64,000 nucleotides of DNA from Idiomarina sp. (lineage in GTDB: Bacteria > Pseudomonadota > Gammaproteobacteria > Enterobacterales > Alteromonadaceae), in contig JAIUMU010000003.1 of NCBI GenBank assembly GCA_022565355.1, positions 392,616 to 456,615 on the forward strand. Reading direction: 5' to 3'. Both the position numbers and the translations under genes were made by a program. Position 1 is the stretch's first letter, and each line of letters begins with the position of its first letter. Below, in pieces: positions 36,719 to 45,860 of the stretch. The notes under the pieces are model-generated. The model was given only the letters and a program-made list of their open reading frames with translations. It did not search any database and was not told the DNA's origin.

Positions 36719-38284
36719 GTGAAAAGCGTAACGAAATTAAAAGCGATGAAAGTGTTTGAGCTTTCGGGCATTCAGCGGGCCTTGCTGCTGTACGTGGTGT
36801 TACCGATTCTGGCCGTGGTAGGTATTGGCATTGGTGTAGGCCTCGAGCGCATGAATGTGCAGGAATCTGAGCGCTTAAAGGATGATTTGGAACTACTGGG
36901 GCGCGCGATACGCGTGCCAGTAGGTGAAGCTTTGGTGGCCGGCGATGACGAAGCGGTGCAGCGAGCCCTTGATTCGGTTTTTGAAATTGGCCGGGTATAT
37001 GGCGCTTCGGTGTTTGATGTGAATGGTAATCGTGTTGCTTCGGCGGGTATTGCGGAAGCCGATTTATCCCGCAGCCGAGTTGCCCAAGAGCTGGTAATGA
37101 CCGGCGAGCAGCAGGAACGGGTGCGGCAGATTTCGGGGATGCAAATGTACTCCCACTTTGTGCCAGTGTTTGATGATTTTCGCCAAGCCAATGGATTTAT
37201 TCAAATTAATCGCCAAGCTAGTGATTTCGATGCCTCTTTCAAGCGTTTAAGCCTATGGGCTTGGGGTATTTGGGCAACGATGGCCCTGCTAACAATTACC
37301 ATCGTGATTTTTGGCCACTATCGCGGCGTAGGCCGCTATGTGAATACGGTTAAACAAAGCATGAACCGTGTTGAAGCGGGTGATCGGGAGCATCGGGCCT
37401 CTGAGCAGGGTCCGGGTGAGCTGGCGAATATTGCGCGTGGGCTAAATCAAATGCTGGATAGCATGCAGGCGAGTGAGCGCGAACTTGAGGTGCATCGGCA
37501 GCATGAGCAAGAGATGGCGAAAAAGCTACAACACCAAGAGAAGATGGCCGCCATCGGTAGCGTAGCATCGGGTATTGCTCACGAGCTAGGTGCTCCACTT
37601 ACGGTGATCGATGGCCGTGCTCGGCGGTTATTAAAGGCCACGGATGATGCCGAGAATCATCGCCAACTAAATGCTATACGTGGTCAGGTGGGGCGGCTTA
37701 CGCGCATTGTGCAGCAATTACTGAATTATTGTAGGCCAGCGAGTGAGCAGGAATCGATGGTGGCTGCAGTGGCTATAAAACGCTTAGTGAGTGAAGTGGC
37801 GGCCAGTGTTCGCCATGAGCAACCCGCCAACGGCCCCGAGCTGATGATGGATGCAACACCAATACCGCACGGTTGGCGCTTAATCGCCGATGAGCCGCGG
37901 TTAGAGCTCGCGTTGGTGAATGTGTTGCGTAATGCCGCGCAAGTAGCAACGCAGCAGGTACGGTTAAGTACGCAAGCGTTACCTTATGCCGATGTACCCG
38001 AGGCATTAGAACTGAATTCAACTAGCGCTGACGAGCAACTTTGGCTTTGTATTTGTGTGCAAGATGATGGGCCGGGTTTAGTTGAGGGCATTAATCAGAA
38101 TGAATTGGTGAAACCATTCTTTAGCACCAAAGGTGAAGGCGAAGGCACAGGGTTAGGCTTGGCAATCGTTGATAACGTGGTGCAGGAGCATGGCGGTGGG
38201 TTGCAGATTAGTAATCGCAATGATGGCCTAAAGGGCTGCGAAGTAAGGTTATGGTTGCCACTTGTTGCGGCGGATAAGGAGTAG
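36719..38284 (+). CDS. Two-component sensor histidine kinase
   Basis: 521 residues from a GTG placed 5 bases after GGAGG. Two transmembrane helices (about 20-41 and 178-200) flank a periplasmic sensor region. Then come a HAMP-like linker (about 200-255), a coiled segment, the dimerisation/phosphoacceptor helix with His288 (SGIAHELGAPLTVIDGR), and an ATPase domain (DDGPGL, FFSTKGEGEGTGLGLAIV). It is followed 2 bases later by its NtrC-type response regulator. The stimulus is unknown. Confidence 0.93.
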   Translation: MKSVTKLKAMKVFELSGIQRALLLYVVLPILAVVGIGIGVGLERMNVQESERLKDDLELLGRAIRVPVGEALVAGDDEAVQRALDSVFEIGRVYGASVFDVNGNRVASAGIAEADLSRSRVAQELVMTGEQQERVRQISGMQMYSHFVPVFDDFRQANGFIQINRQASDFDASFKRLSLWAWGIWATMALLTITIVIFGHYRGVGRYVNTVKQSMNRVEAGDREHRASEQGPGELANIARGLNQMLDSMQASERELEVHRQHEQEMAKKLQHQEKMAAIGSVASGIAHELGAPLTVIDGRARRLLKATDDAENHRQLNAIRGQVGRLTRIVQQLLNYCRPASEQESMVAAVAIKRLVSEVAASVRHEQPANGPELMMDATPIPHGWRLIADEPRLELALVNVLRNAAQVATQQVRLSTQALPYADVPEALELNSTSADEQLWLCICVQDDGPGLVEGINQNELVKPFFSTKGEGEGTGLGLAIVDNVVQEHGGGLQISNRNDGLKGCEVRLWLPLVAADKE

Positions 38285-38286
38285 TT

Positions 38287-39678
38287 ATGGCGCGGGAACG
38301 GATATTTATTGTTGAAGACGATCCAGGTTTGGCCGAGCTGTTAGTTGAGGAGCTGGATGCGGAAGGGTATCACGTGCGCCATCAGGATTCTGCTGAGGCG
38401 GCATGGCCAGAAATTGAGGCGTGGCAGCCAGAGTTGGTGATCAGTGATTTACGCTTGCCCGGCGCTAATGGCATGAGTTTAATCCCGAAGATAAAAGGCT
38501 TACCCGTGGCGCCAGCGATGCTGCTGATTACTGCCTTTGGCACGGTGAACCAGGCCGTTGCGGCACTAAAAGAAGGCGCGGATGATTTCCTTACTAAGCC
38601 TTTAGATATGGAGCATTTGTTACTTACCGTGGCGAAACTTCTGAACCACCGCCGATTAACCACCATGGTAGCAACCATGCGGGCGGAAACCAGCGCCAAC
38701 ACATTTCATGGCATGTTTGGAAAAAGCCGGGCCATGCGTGGGCTGTACCAGCAAATTGAACAGGTGGCGGGCGCGGATACGGCGGTATTAATTTTAGGCG
38801 AAAGTGGCACCGGTAAAGAGTTAGTAGCGCGCGCGATTCATGCTGAGAGCCAGCGCGCAGAGGCGCCCTTCTTGGCGGTGAACTGTGCGGGTATTCCTGC
38901 AGAATTGATGGAATCTGAATTTTTTGGCCATGCGGCGGGCGCGTTTACGGGCGCGCAAAAGGCCCGTGCAGGCCTACTAAAAGAAGCCGAAGGTGGCACC
39001 TTGTTGCTGGATGAAATTGGTGAAATGCCGCTCAAACTGCAAGCAAAATTGTTGCGGGTGCTGCAAGAAGGCACTATGCGGCCGGTAGGGAGTGATAAAG
39101 AAACGTCGGTGAACGTGCGGCTATTAGCGGCAACTCATCGGGATTTGGAAGCGAAAGTGCAAGCCGGAGAGTTTCGCGAAGATTTATTTTATCGTTTAGA
39201 AACGCTGGCGCTACAAGTACCGGCTCTGCGCGAGCGCGCCGATGATCGCGAGTTACTGGCGCAGCAATTTTTGGCCGATTTAACCGCCGATAAAGAACAA
39301 CAGCCGATATTTAGCGCGGCGGCTATGGATTGTTTATATCAATACCCATTTCCAGGGAACGTGCGCGAACTGCATAATGCGATTGAGCGTGCGGTAACCT
39401 TTTGTAATGGCAACACCATAGAAAAAGAGCATCTTCCTGAGCGTATTCAGCAATACCAAAATGATGCATTGCATGAGCTATCGGCAGATGCCAACAGCAA
39501 TGGCCTTTCAGCAAGCCAAGAAGAACCCGCGAAAGCTCTGCGGCCGCTAAGTGAAGTGCAGCAAGAATATGTACGTTATGTACTGCGCGAAACCAGCGGT
39601 AACAAACGTAAAGCTGCGGAAATTTTAGGGGTTACGCGGCGCACTTTATATCGCTGGCTTGCAGAAGATGGCAGTTAG
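38287..39678 (+). CDS. NtrC-family sigma-54-dependent response regulator
   Basis: 463 residues. The receiver domain has Asp54 (LVISDLRLPG). The AAA+ domain has Walker A GESGTGKE (171-178), the sigma-54 contact loop GAFTGA (218-223) and Walker B LLLDEIGEMP. A Fis-type helix-turn-helix closes the protein (SGNKRKAAEILGVTRRTLYRWL). All elements needed to activate a sigma-54 promoter are intact. AAGGAG overlaps the end of the kinase gene. A likely target is the divergent DUF4168-type gene. Confidence 0.95.
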   Translation: MARERIFIVEDDPGLAELLVEELDAEGYHVRHQDSAEAAWPEIEAWQPELVISDLRLPGANGMSLIPKIKGLPVAPAMLLITAFGTVNQAVAALKEGADDFLTKPLDMEHLLLTVAKLLNHRRLTTMVATMRAETSANTFHGMFGKSRAMRGLYQQIEQVAGADTAVLILGESGTGKELVARAIHAESQRAEAPFLAVNCAGIPAELMESEFFGHAAGAFTGAQKARAGLLKEAEGGTLLLDEIGEMPLKLQAKLLRVLQEGTMRPVGSDKETSVNVRLLAATHRDLEAKVQAGEFREDLFYRLETLALQVPALRERADDRELLAQQFLADLTADKEQQPIFSAAAMDCLYQYPFPGNVRELHNAIERAVTFCNGNTIEKEHLPERIQQYQNDALHELSADANSNGLSASQEEPAKALRPLSEVQQEYVRYVLRETSGNKRKAAEILGVTRRTLYRWLAEDGS

Positions 39679-39727
39679 TTTGCACATCGCTACTCCTGCC
39701 ACTAATGCCAAGTTCAGGCGAGTAACG

Positions 39728-41890
39728 CTACCAACGTAACGTTACTCCCGCCATCCAAATGCGGCCCGGTGCAGGTTCGAACGAGCGGCCATTGCCTTGG
39801 TTCACTACCACCGAACCAACGTAGGTTTTGTTGGTAAGGTTATCTATCCGCAACCATGGTTGAATGAGTGTATTGCCGCGCAGTAATTCGGTTTGCGCGG
39901 CGATGCCCCAAATGTGGGCGCTTGGTGAATAGATGCTGTTGGCATCATCCACTGGCACACCGGAGCGATAGTGATGGTTAAGGCGCAAGCTAAGAGGTTG
40001 CCAGGCGCCGGCAGTTAGCGGTTGCCACTGCCACTGTTGGAAGAAATTACTGCGGGCTAAGCCGGGTAAACGGTTGCCGCTGTTGGTATCACCCGCCACA
40101 TTGCCATAGGTGGCATTTAGCCAGGTGTAGCTGGCGCGCCAGCTAAGCGCTCGGTGAAACGCATAACGGCTGCTAATCTCAAACCCTTCGCGCTTGGTGC
40201 TGGCTGCATTTCGATAAGTAGTGCGGCCATCCATGCTTTGGTCTACCACCAAATCATTTTCGCTATCTACGATAAACAATGCGCCTTGTACGTACCATGC
40301 TGTGCTTTGTGCTTTGATACCCAGCTCATGTTGGCGTACTTTTGCTGCAGCGAGTGAGGTGTTTAAACCGGTTCCTTCATTGCGGTAGGCCATTTCGGTA
40401 AGCGTGGGCGTTTCAAAGCCTTGGCCAGTGCCAGCAAACAAGCTGAGCGTATCGGTAACGGCGAAATTTAGTGCTGTACTCCATGCATTTTCTTGATAAC
40501 GCACTTCCCCGCTATCATCTGGATTGCCAGGAACAATAAAGCGATCAGCAACGCTGAAATCAATATTGCTATGGCGCGCGCCCGCTACCCATACCCAGCG
40601 TGGATGAAACTGCCAATCGCTGATTACCGATACATCACGGCTTTCTACTCGGCCGGTTTCATCACGGCGTAGATCGCCGCGCTCTCCGAAGTTGTTTACA
40701 AAGCCAAGCCGCTCATCCTTCTGATATTCTTGGTCTATTGCAAAGGTAAGCTGCCATGGCGTTTGCTGCAGCGGTTGCAGGGTACTGGTTAGGTTTAGGC
40801 CACGGAAATGTCGGGTTAAATCGATTACCGCGCCGGAACTGCTAATCGCTGTGCCCGGAAACGCGAGGTATTGTTCAATTTCACGTTTCCCGTTCCACAC
40901 CGAGAATTGCCAGTCGGCAAGCCATTCGTTGGTGCCTTGCTCTTGCGCTCGCAAGGTAGCCGATTGTTGGCGGTGCCGAATGGTTTTTCGGGTACCAAAT
41001 GTAGCGGCTTGCGGTGCGGTTTGTTTAGGATTTTCTTGCCACTGCTCGGGGCTTAGGGCTAACGGATCTTCAAGCAGCGGCGCATCGTTATCATCGATAC
41101 GCACAATGAGCTCGGCGAACTCGCCCATATCGCGATACCAGCGTAACGCCCACTGATCACGCTCTACGGAGCCGTTGGGCCGATCGCCATCAGTGCGAAA
41201 GCGGGCATAATCGAAGGTAAATGCTTGGCTATCAGCCGCATACACGCTGCGTAGGTGTTGCCTTGCGCGATTGGCGCTGCCGGCACTAAAACTTGCCGCC
41301 ACCGTGCTTTGTAGGGGGCGGCTGGTTTGTAAATCAATTACGCCACCAGCAGAGTTACCATGAATGGCGGCGAGAGGGCCGCGCAGTACTTCTACCGAGC
41401 TTGGCTCATCTAGTAAAATACTCGATGTTTGTGCTTGCCCATCGGGCATAGAAAGTGGAATACCATCGAGCCGTAACCTTACCCCGCGCACTCCAAATGC
41501 AGCCCGGGCGCCAAAGCCACGCAAGGTAATGCGGGTATCTTGGGCAAAGTTATAACGAGTATCTACCTGTAAGCCGGCAATCCCTTCCAGTAGCTCTGCG
41601 GCATCGATGCGCATACCCGGAGTAAGTGTATCTACATCTACGCGCTCCACCGCAGCCGGTGTATCAAGCCAGCGCCGAGTAGTGCGAGTGGCGGTAACCA
41701 CTAGCCGTTCAATGTTCTCGTTTTGCACCTCGTTGTTTGCGGCTTGTTCGGTGTTCGCCGCAGCGGGGCTCACCCCAGCGATAGCAGCAACAATGGCAAG
41801 CGCACACAGCGATGGCTTAAACGTAGGGAAAGAAAAGCTCGCTTGGATAGCGAGCTTTTGTGAAGCGATTGCATTTGGTAAGTACTGCAT
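39728..41890 (-). CDS. TonB-dependent outer-membrane receptor
   Basis: 720 residues. An extended signal peptide ends near SPAAANTE. Mature residues start with a TonB-box-like region (ERLVVTATR), a plug domain (GIAGLQVDTRYNFAQDTRITLRGFGAR, VLRGPLAAIHGNSAGGVIDL) and a 22-strand barrel ending in GVTLRW with a terminal aromatic residue. It imports siderophores, vitamins or sugars; the ligand is unknown. GAGG precedes the ATG by 7 bases. The upstream PQQ-type dehydrogenase on the same strand is separated by a hairpin. Confidence 0.92.
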   Translation of the reverse strand: MQYLPNAIASQKLAIQASFSFPTFKPSLCALAIVAAIAGVSPAAANTEQAANNEVQNENIERLVVTATRTTRRWLDTPAAVERVDVDTLTPGMRIDAAELLEGIAGLQVDTRYNFAQDTRITLRGFGARAAFGVRGVRLRLDGIPLSMPDGQAQTSSILLDEPSSVEVLRGPLAAIHGNSAGGVIDLQTSRPLQSTVAASFSAGSANRARQHLRSVYAADSQAFTFDYARFRTDGDRPNGSVERDQWALRWYRDMGEFAELIVRIDDNDAPLLEDPLALSPEQWQENPKQTAPQAATFGTRKTIRHRQQSATLRAQEQGTNEWLADWQFSVWNGKREIEQYLAFPGTAISSSGAVIDLTRHFRGLNLTSTLQPLQQTPWQLTFAIDQEYQKDERLGFVNNFGERGDLRRDETGRVESRDVSVISDWQFHPRWVWVAGARHSNIDFSVADRFIVPGNPDDSGEVRYQENAWSTALNFAVTDTLSLFAGTGQGFETPTLTEMAYRNEGTGLNTSLAAAKVRQHELGIKAQSTAWYVQGALFIVDSENDLVVDQSMDGRTTYRNAASTKREGFEISSRYAFHRALSWRASYTWLNATYGNVAGDTNSGNRLPGLARSNFFQQWQWQPLTAGAWQPLSLRLNHHYRSGVPVDDANSIYSPSAHIWGIAAQTELLRGNTLIQPWLRIDNLTNKTYVGSVVVNQGNGRSFEPAPGRIWMAGVTLRW

Positions 41891-41911
41891 TTATTACCTC
41901 AAAATTACAGC

Positions 41912-41939
41912 TAAAGAAGCCAAAGTATTGGCTTCTTTA
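41912..41939 (-). terminator. Hairpin after the sugar dehydrogenase gene
   Basis: Perfect 12-base arms TAAAGAAGCCAA and TTGGCTTCTTTA with loop AGTA, 21 bases after the dehydrogenase stop. The following minus-strand sequence is only partly T-rich (GCTGTAATTTTG), so it may terminate or attenuate. Confidence 0.65.
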
Positions 41940-41960
41940 CTCGCTTGTTTGCTTACATCG

Positions 41961-43109
41961 CTATTCAGCAGGGCGCAAACGTAAGATTTTCGCATTTTCG
42001 CGCTCATCGGTGAGCAAATAGATGTAACCATCTGGGCCCACGCGAACTTCACGAATGCGGTACTCCATTTCCATAACTTCCTGGTGAATCACCCGATCAC
42101 CATCAATTTCTAAGCGAGCTACTTGTTGGCCACGTAAACCCCCAGCAAGAAGATTACCTTCCCATGCTGGGAATTTATCACCGCGGTAGAAATTCATACC
42201 AGAAACAGCAATTGAAGGGGTCCAGTGCCATACCGGAAGCTCCATACCCTCTTTCTTAAAGCCAACCGCTTCGCTCATTTCACCACCGCCATACTGCTCG
42301 CCATGGGTGATTACAGGCCAGCCATAGTTTTTGGCAGGTTCCGGAGCGTTTACTTCATCGCCACCCTGCGGGCCGTGCTCTACTGCCCACACTTTGCCCG
42401 TACTGGGCTGAATATCGATACCTTGAATATTGCGATGGCCGTATGAATAAATTTCCGGCAAAGCACCCTCGGTGTTCACATAAGGGTTATCAGCCGGAAC
42501 TGAGCCATCGGGATGAATACGAATTAACGTGCCCGTATGGCTATCTAGGTCTTGCGATTCCATCATTTGATGGCCACGATCACCTAAGCCTACGAACAAG
42601 TGCTCTCCATCTGGTGTGAACACCATACGGCCACCGTAGTGGCGGCCGCCATCTACTTTCGGATAGCCGCTAAATACGCGGGTAAAATCATGCAACGCAC
42701 CATTTTCTAAGCGCGCATGGGCTACAGCAGTACTGGTAACATTGCTGCCTTCCTCTTCGGGCTCAGACCAACTGATATAAATGCGTTGTGATTCGGCGAA
42801 ATCGGGTGCTAGGGCTACATCAAGCAACCCGCCCTGGTTACGCACTCGCACTTCCGGCAGGCCAGAAATAGGCTCACCCAAAGTGCCATCGGCTTCAACA
42901 ATACGTAAACGGCCCGGTAATTCGGTAACAAGCATGCGGCCGTTATCTAAAAAATCGATACCCCATGGCCGAACCAAGCCGGAGGCGACAGTTTCCACTT
43001 CAACATCTACCCAACGGGTTTTAATAGTATCGGCATGCGCACTCAGTGTAGCGGTACCAAGAGCGGTTGCTGCGATTATAGCTGTGGTGCTGATCATAGA
43101 TAATTTCAT
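41961..43109 (-). CDS. PQQ-dependent aldose sugar dehydrogenase-like protein (YliI type)
   Basis: 382 residues with a signal peptide (about 1-26, cleavage near LSAHAD). A six-bladed propeller of the soluble glucose dehydrogenase family contains PWGIDFLDNGRMLVTELPGR, NQGGLLDVALAPDF, HYGGRMVFTPDGEHLFVGLG, GHRNIQGI and VEHGPQGGDEVN, the regions that hold PQQ and calcium. It is periplasmic and oxidises aldoses. GGAGG lies 8 bases before the ATG. Whether the host makes PQQ is not visible here. Confidence 0.92.
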   Translation of the reverse strand: MKLSMISTTAIIAATALGTATLSAHADTIKTRWVDVEVETVASGLVRPWGIDFLDNGRMLVTELPGRLRIVEADGTLGEPISGLPEVRVRNQGGLLDVALAPDFAESQRIYISWSEPEEEGSNVTSTAVAHARLENGALHDFTRVFSGYPKVDGGRHYGGRMVFTPDGEHLFVGLGDRGHQMMESQDLDSHTGTLIRIHPDGSVPADNPYVNTEGALPEIYSYGHRNIQGIDIQPSTGKVWAVEHGPQGGDEVNAPEPAKNYGWPVITHGEQYGGGEMSEAVGFKKEGMELPVWHWTPSIAVSGMNFYRGDKFPAWEGNLLAGGLRGQQVARLEIDGDRVIHQEVMEMEYRIREVRVGPDGYIYLLTDERENAKILRLRPAE

Positions 43110-43256
43110 CGATCGTTCCTCCGTTTTATGCGTTTTATTACCGCATTGCCTAGTGATTAGATCAAGTAAAGGCTAAGTAAACGCGGCTAGTGGCTAGTTG
43201 CACACGATGTGCTGCGCTGTTAATGCGAGCTTTAGCACCAGCACGAATGCTAGCAA

Positions 43257-44171
43257 CTAGCGCAATGTTGCTTCGGGTAATAATTCAGCAAGAGTTTCCG
43301 CCAATTTGCGGAAGGTTTGCCGGCGGCTTGTGGTAGGCCGAAATACCAGCCCGATCTCGCGATAGGCTTCACCATCGCTGGGATCTTTTATTACTAAATC
43401 GGTACCCGCCAAAATGCCTGCATCAATTGCTAACTGTGGTACAAAGGTTGCGCCGTTTAATGCTTCCGCCATTTGAATCAAACTATGCAGGCTGGAAGCG
43501 GTAAATGGATTGATTTTTTCTTTGTTACCGAGCCTACAGGCGGTAACGGCGTGGCCTGTCATGCAATGTTCTTTCTCGAGCAAGAAAATACTTTTATCGG
43601 GAAGCTTGTTGTAATTTACTGGGTCGCCAGCTATTTCCGCCACCGCAGGGGCAAGTACCATCTTGAAGGGGTCTTTGCCTACGATCCACTGTTGGTTACC
43701 TTGCAAATCTACGGGCAATGCCAGAATGAGCACATCTAATTCGCCATCCCGCAAGAAATTCATGAGTTGCTGGGTAGTATCTTCACGAATGAGTAATTCG
43801 AGCTTGGGATACTGTTGTTGTAATGTTTTGCTGAGTAAACCTAGCAAAAACGGGCCGATTGTAGGAATGCAGCCAATGCGCAGTGGCCCTTCCATCACAT
43901 TCCCCTGGCTTTGCGCGTAGTTCACCAATTCTTCGGTGCTGGTAAGAATGGCGCGCGAACGCTCTACAATTTCTTCGCCCATAGCGGTGAATAAGAATGA
44001 TTTATGATCACGTTCAATCAGTTGGCAACCGAGTTGCTCTTCTAAGTTTTGAATACCGCTACTTAAGGTAGATTGGCTTACAAACGAGGCTTGCGCAGCT
44101 CGATTGAAGTTTTGATGCTGGTGAAGTGCGAGCAAATAGCTCAAATTCTTTAAACTTGGAAGTTTACTCAT
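43257..44171 (-). CDS. oxyR: Hydrogen-peroxide-sensing LysR-type regulator OxyR
   Basis: 304 residues. An N-terminal LysR helix-turn-helix (NFNRAAQASFVSQSTLSSGIQ) and a substrate-binding-type domain. The two redox cysteines, Cys203 and Cys212 in EHCMTGHAVTAC, have the eight-residue spacing of E. coli OxyR Cys199/Cys208, so the peroxide switch should work. It is divergent from the ahpC-like peroxiredoxin gene, its classic target. Confidence 0.93.
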   Translation of the reverse strand: MSKLPSLKNLSYLLALHQHQNFNRAAQASFVSQSTLSSGIQNLEEQLGCQLIERDHKSFLFTAMGEEIVERSRAILTSTEELVNYAQSQGNVMEGPLRIGCIPTIGPFLLGLLSKTLQQQYPKLELLIREDTTQQLMNFLRDGELDVLILALPVDLQGNQQWIVGKDPFKMVLAPAVAEIAGDPVNYNKLPDKSIFLLEKEHCMTGHAVTACRLGNKEKINPFTASSLHSLIQMAEALNGATFVPQLAIDAGILAGTDLVIKDPSDGEAYREIGLVFRPTTSRRQTFRKLAETLAELLPEATLR

Positions 44172-44488
44172 GAAGCCCTCATTTGTGCTGCGCCTTAAGT
44201 TTTTCTGTATGGTGTTATTCGCAGAGCGATACCGACACCGAGAAAAAACGAACTATCAGTTTATCCGATTATAGTAATAGTTTTTCTTCGTTTTAATCAA
44301 TCTGCTCAAATAATTACTATACGCCCCGAGTTTTGCAGTAAGTAAACCCAGACGTTTGCGCCATTTCTTCTGCTGGCATTGTTGTTAGCTGATACACCAG
44401 CTAAAGGCTTAGCACAGAAGGGTAAAGGACCAAAAGCAATGGGTTTATTCATAACTTTTCATCTCAAAGTATTCCTTGGAGGGAACAG
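44172..44488. promoter_or_regulatory. oxyR-ahpC divergent control region
   Basis: This 317-base gap must hold both divergent promoters. It is AT-rich around 44240-44330, with CTAT (44253) and ATAG (44271, 44277) tetranucleotides reminiscent of OxyR half-sites, but not at the 11-base spacing of the consensus. GGAGGGAAC precedes ahpC. No small gene is evident. Confidence 0.5.
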
Positions 44489-45037
44489 ATGTTAACAATC
44501 GGCGATAAATTACCAGAATTTTCAGTAGTTGCAGCGAAGCCTGGCTTTAACATGCCAGAAGAGAATGGCGTAAGTGCATTCGAAACTATTACGCAAGATA
44601 GCTTCGAAGGAAAGTGGAAAGTTATTTTCTTCTATCCAAAAGATTTCACTTTTGTATGCCCAACAGAAATCGTTGAGTTTGCAAAATTAAATGAAGAGTT
44701 TGAAGACCGCGATGCAGTAGTACTTGGCGGCAGCACTGATAACGAATTCGTGAAGCTTGCGTGGCGTAGAGAGCACCCAGATTTGAACGGCTTAAATCAA
44801 TACTCGTTTGCTGATACTTCAGGCGCATTAGTAGACGGCTTAGGCGTTCGCGACAAAGCTGAGAACGTAGCACTGCGCGCTACATTCATTGTAGATCCAC
44901 ACAATGTAATCCAGCACGTTTCTGTAAACGCGTTAAACGTTGGCCGTAACCCAGCTGAAATCGTGCGTATTTTAGATGGTTTACAAACCGACGAGTTGTG
45001 CCCTTGTAACCGCCCACTAGGTGGCGACACTCTGTAA
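44489..45037 (+). CDS. ahpC: AhpC-type 2-Cys peroxiredoxin
   Basis: 182 residues. It reduces hydrogen and organic peroxides. Peroxidatic Cys57 lies in DFTFVCPTE, and the C-terminal ELCPCNRP supplies Cys171 and Cys173 for the resolving step; two cysteines there is a variation on the usual single one. The Arg and Trp of the active-site region (AWRREHP) are present. With oxyR upstream and an AhpD-like gene downstream it forms a peroxide-defence unit. Confidence 0.95.
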   Translation: MLTIGDKLPEFSVVAAKPGFNMPEENGVSAFETITQDSFEGKWKVIFFYPKDFTFVCPTEIVEFAKLNEEFEDRDAVVLGGSTDNEFVKLAWRREHPDLNGLNQYSFADTSGALVDGLGVRDKAENVALRATFIVDPHNVIQHVSVNALNVGRNPAEIVRILDGLQTDELCPCNRPLGGDTL

Positions 45038-45073
45038 TAACAGAGTTGCATAAGTGCATAGTAGTGAGTAAGC

Positions 45074-45097
45074 AAGGGCAGCATAGTGCTGCCCTTT
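45074..45097 (+). terminator. Attenuator-like hairpin between ahpC and ahpD
   Basis: AAGGGCAGCA, loop TAG and TGCTGCCCTT followed by TC. The T tract is short, so partial read-through into the AhpD-like gene is likely. Confidence 0.65.
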
Positions 45098-45174
45098 CAT
45101 CAGCACAGCAACACTACTGCACAAGCACTATTCACTAAAGCGCGTACCGAATTATTTTTTCAGCTGGAGGCATT

Positions 45175-45705
45175 ATGAGCATCGCAGATTACAAACAATT
45201 GCTTGGCGATCACGGTAAAGATACCAAGTTAAATTTATCAAACTTATTTAGTAACGTTGATTCCTCAGGTTTAACAGCTGGCCAGTTTTATGGCACTGCG
45301 TTATCGCTGGTGTATGCAATGAATGATAAAGAGCTTATTGCTGCAGTAGAAGCTGAGGCAGAAGGCAAAGTAGAAGCCAATGTAGTGAGTGCGGCGAAGT
45401 TAGCGGCAACCTTAATGGCGATGAATAATATTTACTATCGGTTCTTGCACTTATGCACCGATAAACAGTTTGCCAAACTTCCGGCGGGTCTGCGTATGAA
45501 TGGTATGGCGAACCCGGGTGTTGATAAGGCAGATTTTGAACTATTTTCTTTAGCAGTATCAGCATTAGCTGGCTGCGGTATGTGTATTGATTCACATGTG
45601 GGTGTGTTGCTGAAGCATGATATTTCTGCGCAAGGCATTCAAACATCAATTAAGTTAGCTGCCGTATTAAATGCAGCTAGAACGGCGCGCTCGCTTGCTG
45701 AATAA
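45175..45705 (+). CDS. ahpD: AhpD-like alkylhydroperoxidase / carboxymuconolactone decarboxylase family
   Basis: 176 residues, all helical. The redox-active CxxC is Cys134-Cys137 with His141 (AGCGMCIDSH), the AhpD catalytic arrangement, here recycling AhpC with reducing power from lipoyl carriers in characterised systems. A CTGGAGG site precedes the ATG. It lies 137 bases after ahpC, with an attenuator-like hairpin between. Confidence 0.92.
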   Translation: MSIADYKQLLGDHGKDTKLNLSNLFSNVDSSGLTAGQFYGTALSLVYAMNDKELIAAVEAEAEGKVEANVVSAAKLAATLMAMNNIYYRFLHLCTDKQFAKLPAGLRMNGMANPGVDKADFELFSLAVSALAGCGMCIDSHVGVLLKHDISAQGIQTSIKLAAVLNAARTARSLAE

Positions 45706-45719
45706 GCAATATTTATAGC

Positions 45720-45737
45720 GTGTCATAAATCTGACAC
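45720..45737. repeat. Inverted repeat after ahpD
   Basis: GTGTCA, TAAATC, TGACAC: six-base arms 14 bases after the ahpD stop. A further imperfect hairpin (CACCTTAGGG with CCCTGGGGTG) follows before the terminator, so the 3' leader may be structured. The half-sites equal those near 36622-36659, possibly by chance. Confidence 0.4.
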
Positions 45738-45815
45738 CTTAGGGGGCTAATATCTCTCCTAGTTTCCCTGGGGTGTAAGTGAACTGCGGTTGTTCCCCCA
45801 TAAAACCGTACTTTT

Positions 45816-45847
45816 AGCCCGCCATTCCTCATGGCGGGCTTTTTTTT
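45816..45847 (+). terminator. Rho-independent terminator of ahpC-ahpD
   Basis: AGCCCGCCAT and ATGGCGGGCT with a 5-base loop and an eight-T tail. Confidence 0.93.
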
Positions 45848-45860
45848 AATATTGGATTAG

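Noticed and set aside
44172..44488. OxyR binding site from CTAT/ATAG tetranucleotides
   Set aside because: The spacing does not fit the 11-base periodic consensus, so I list only the region, not a site.
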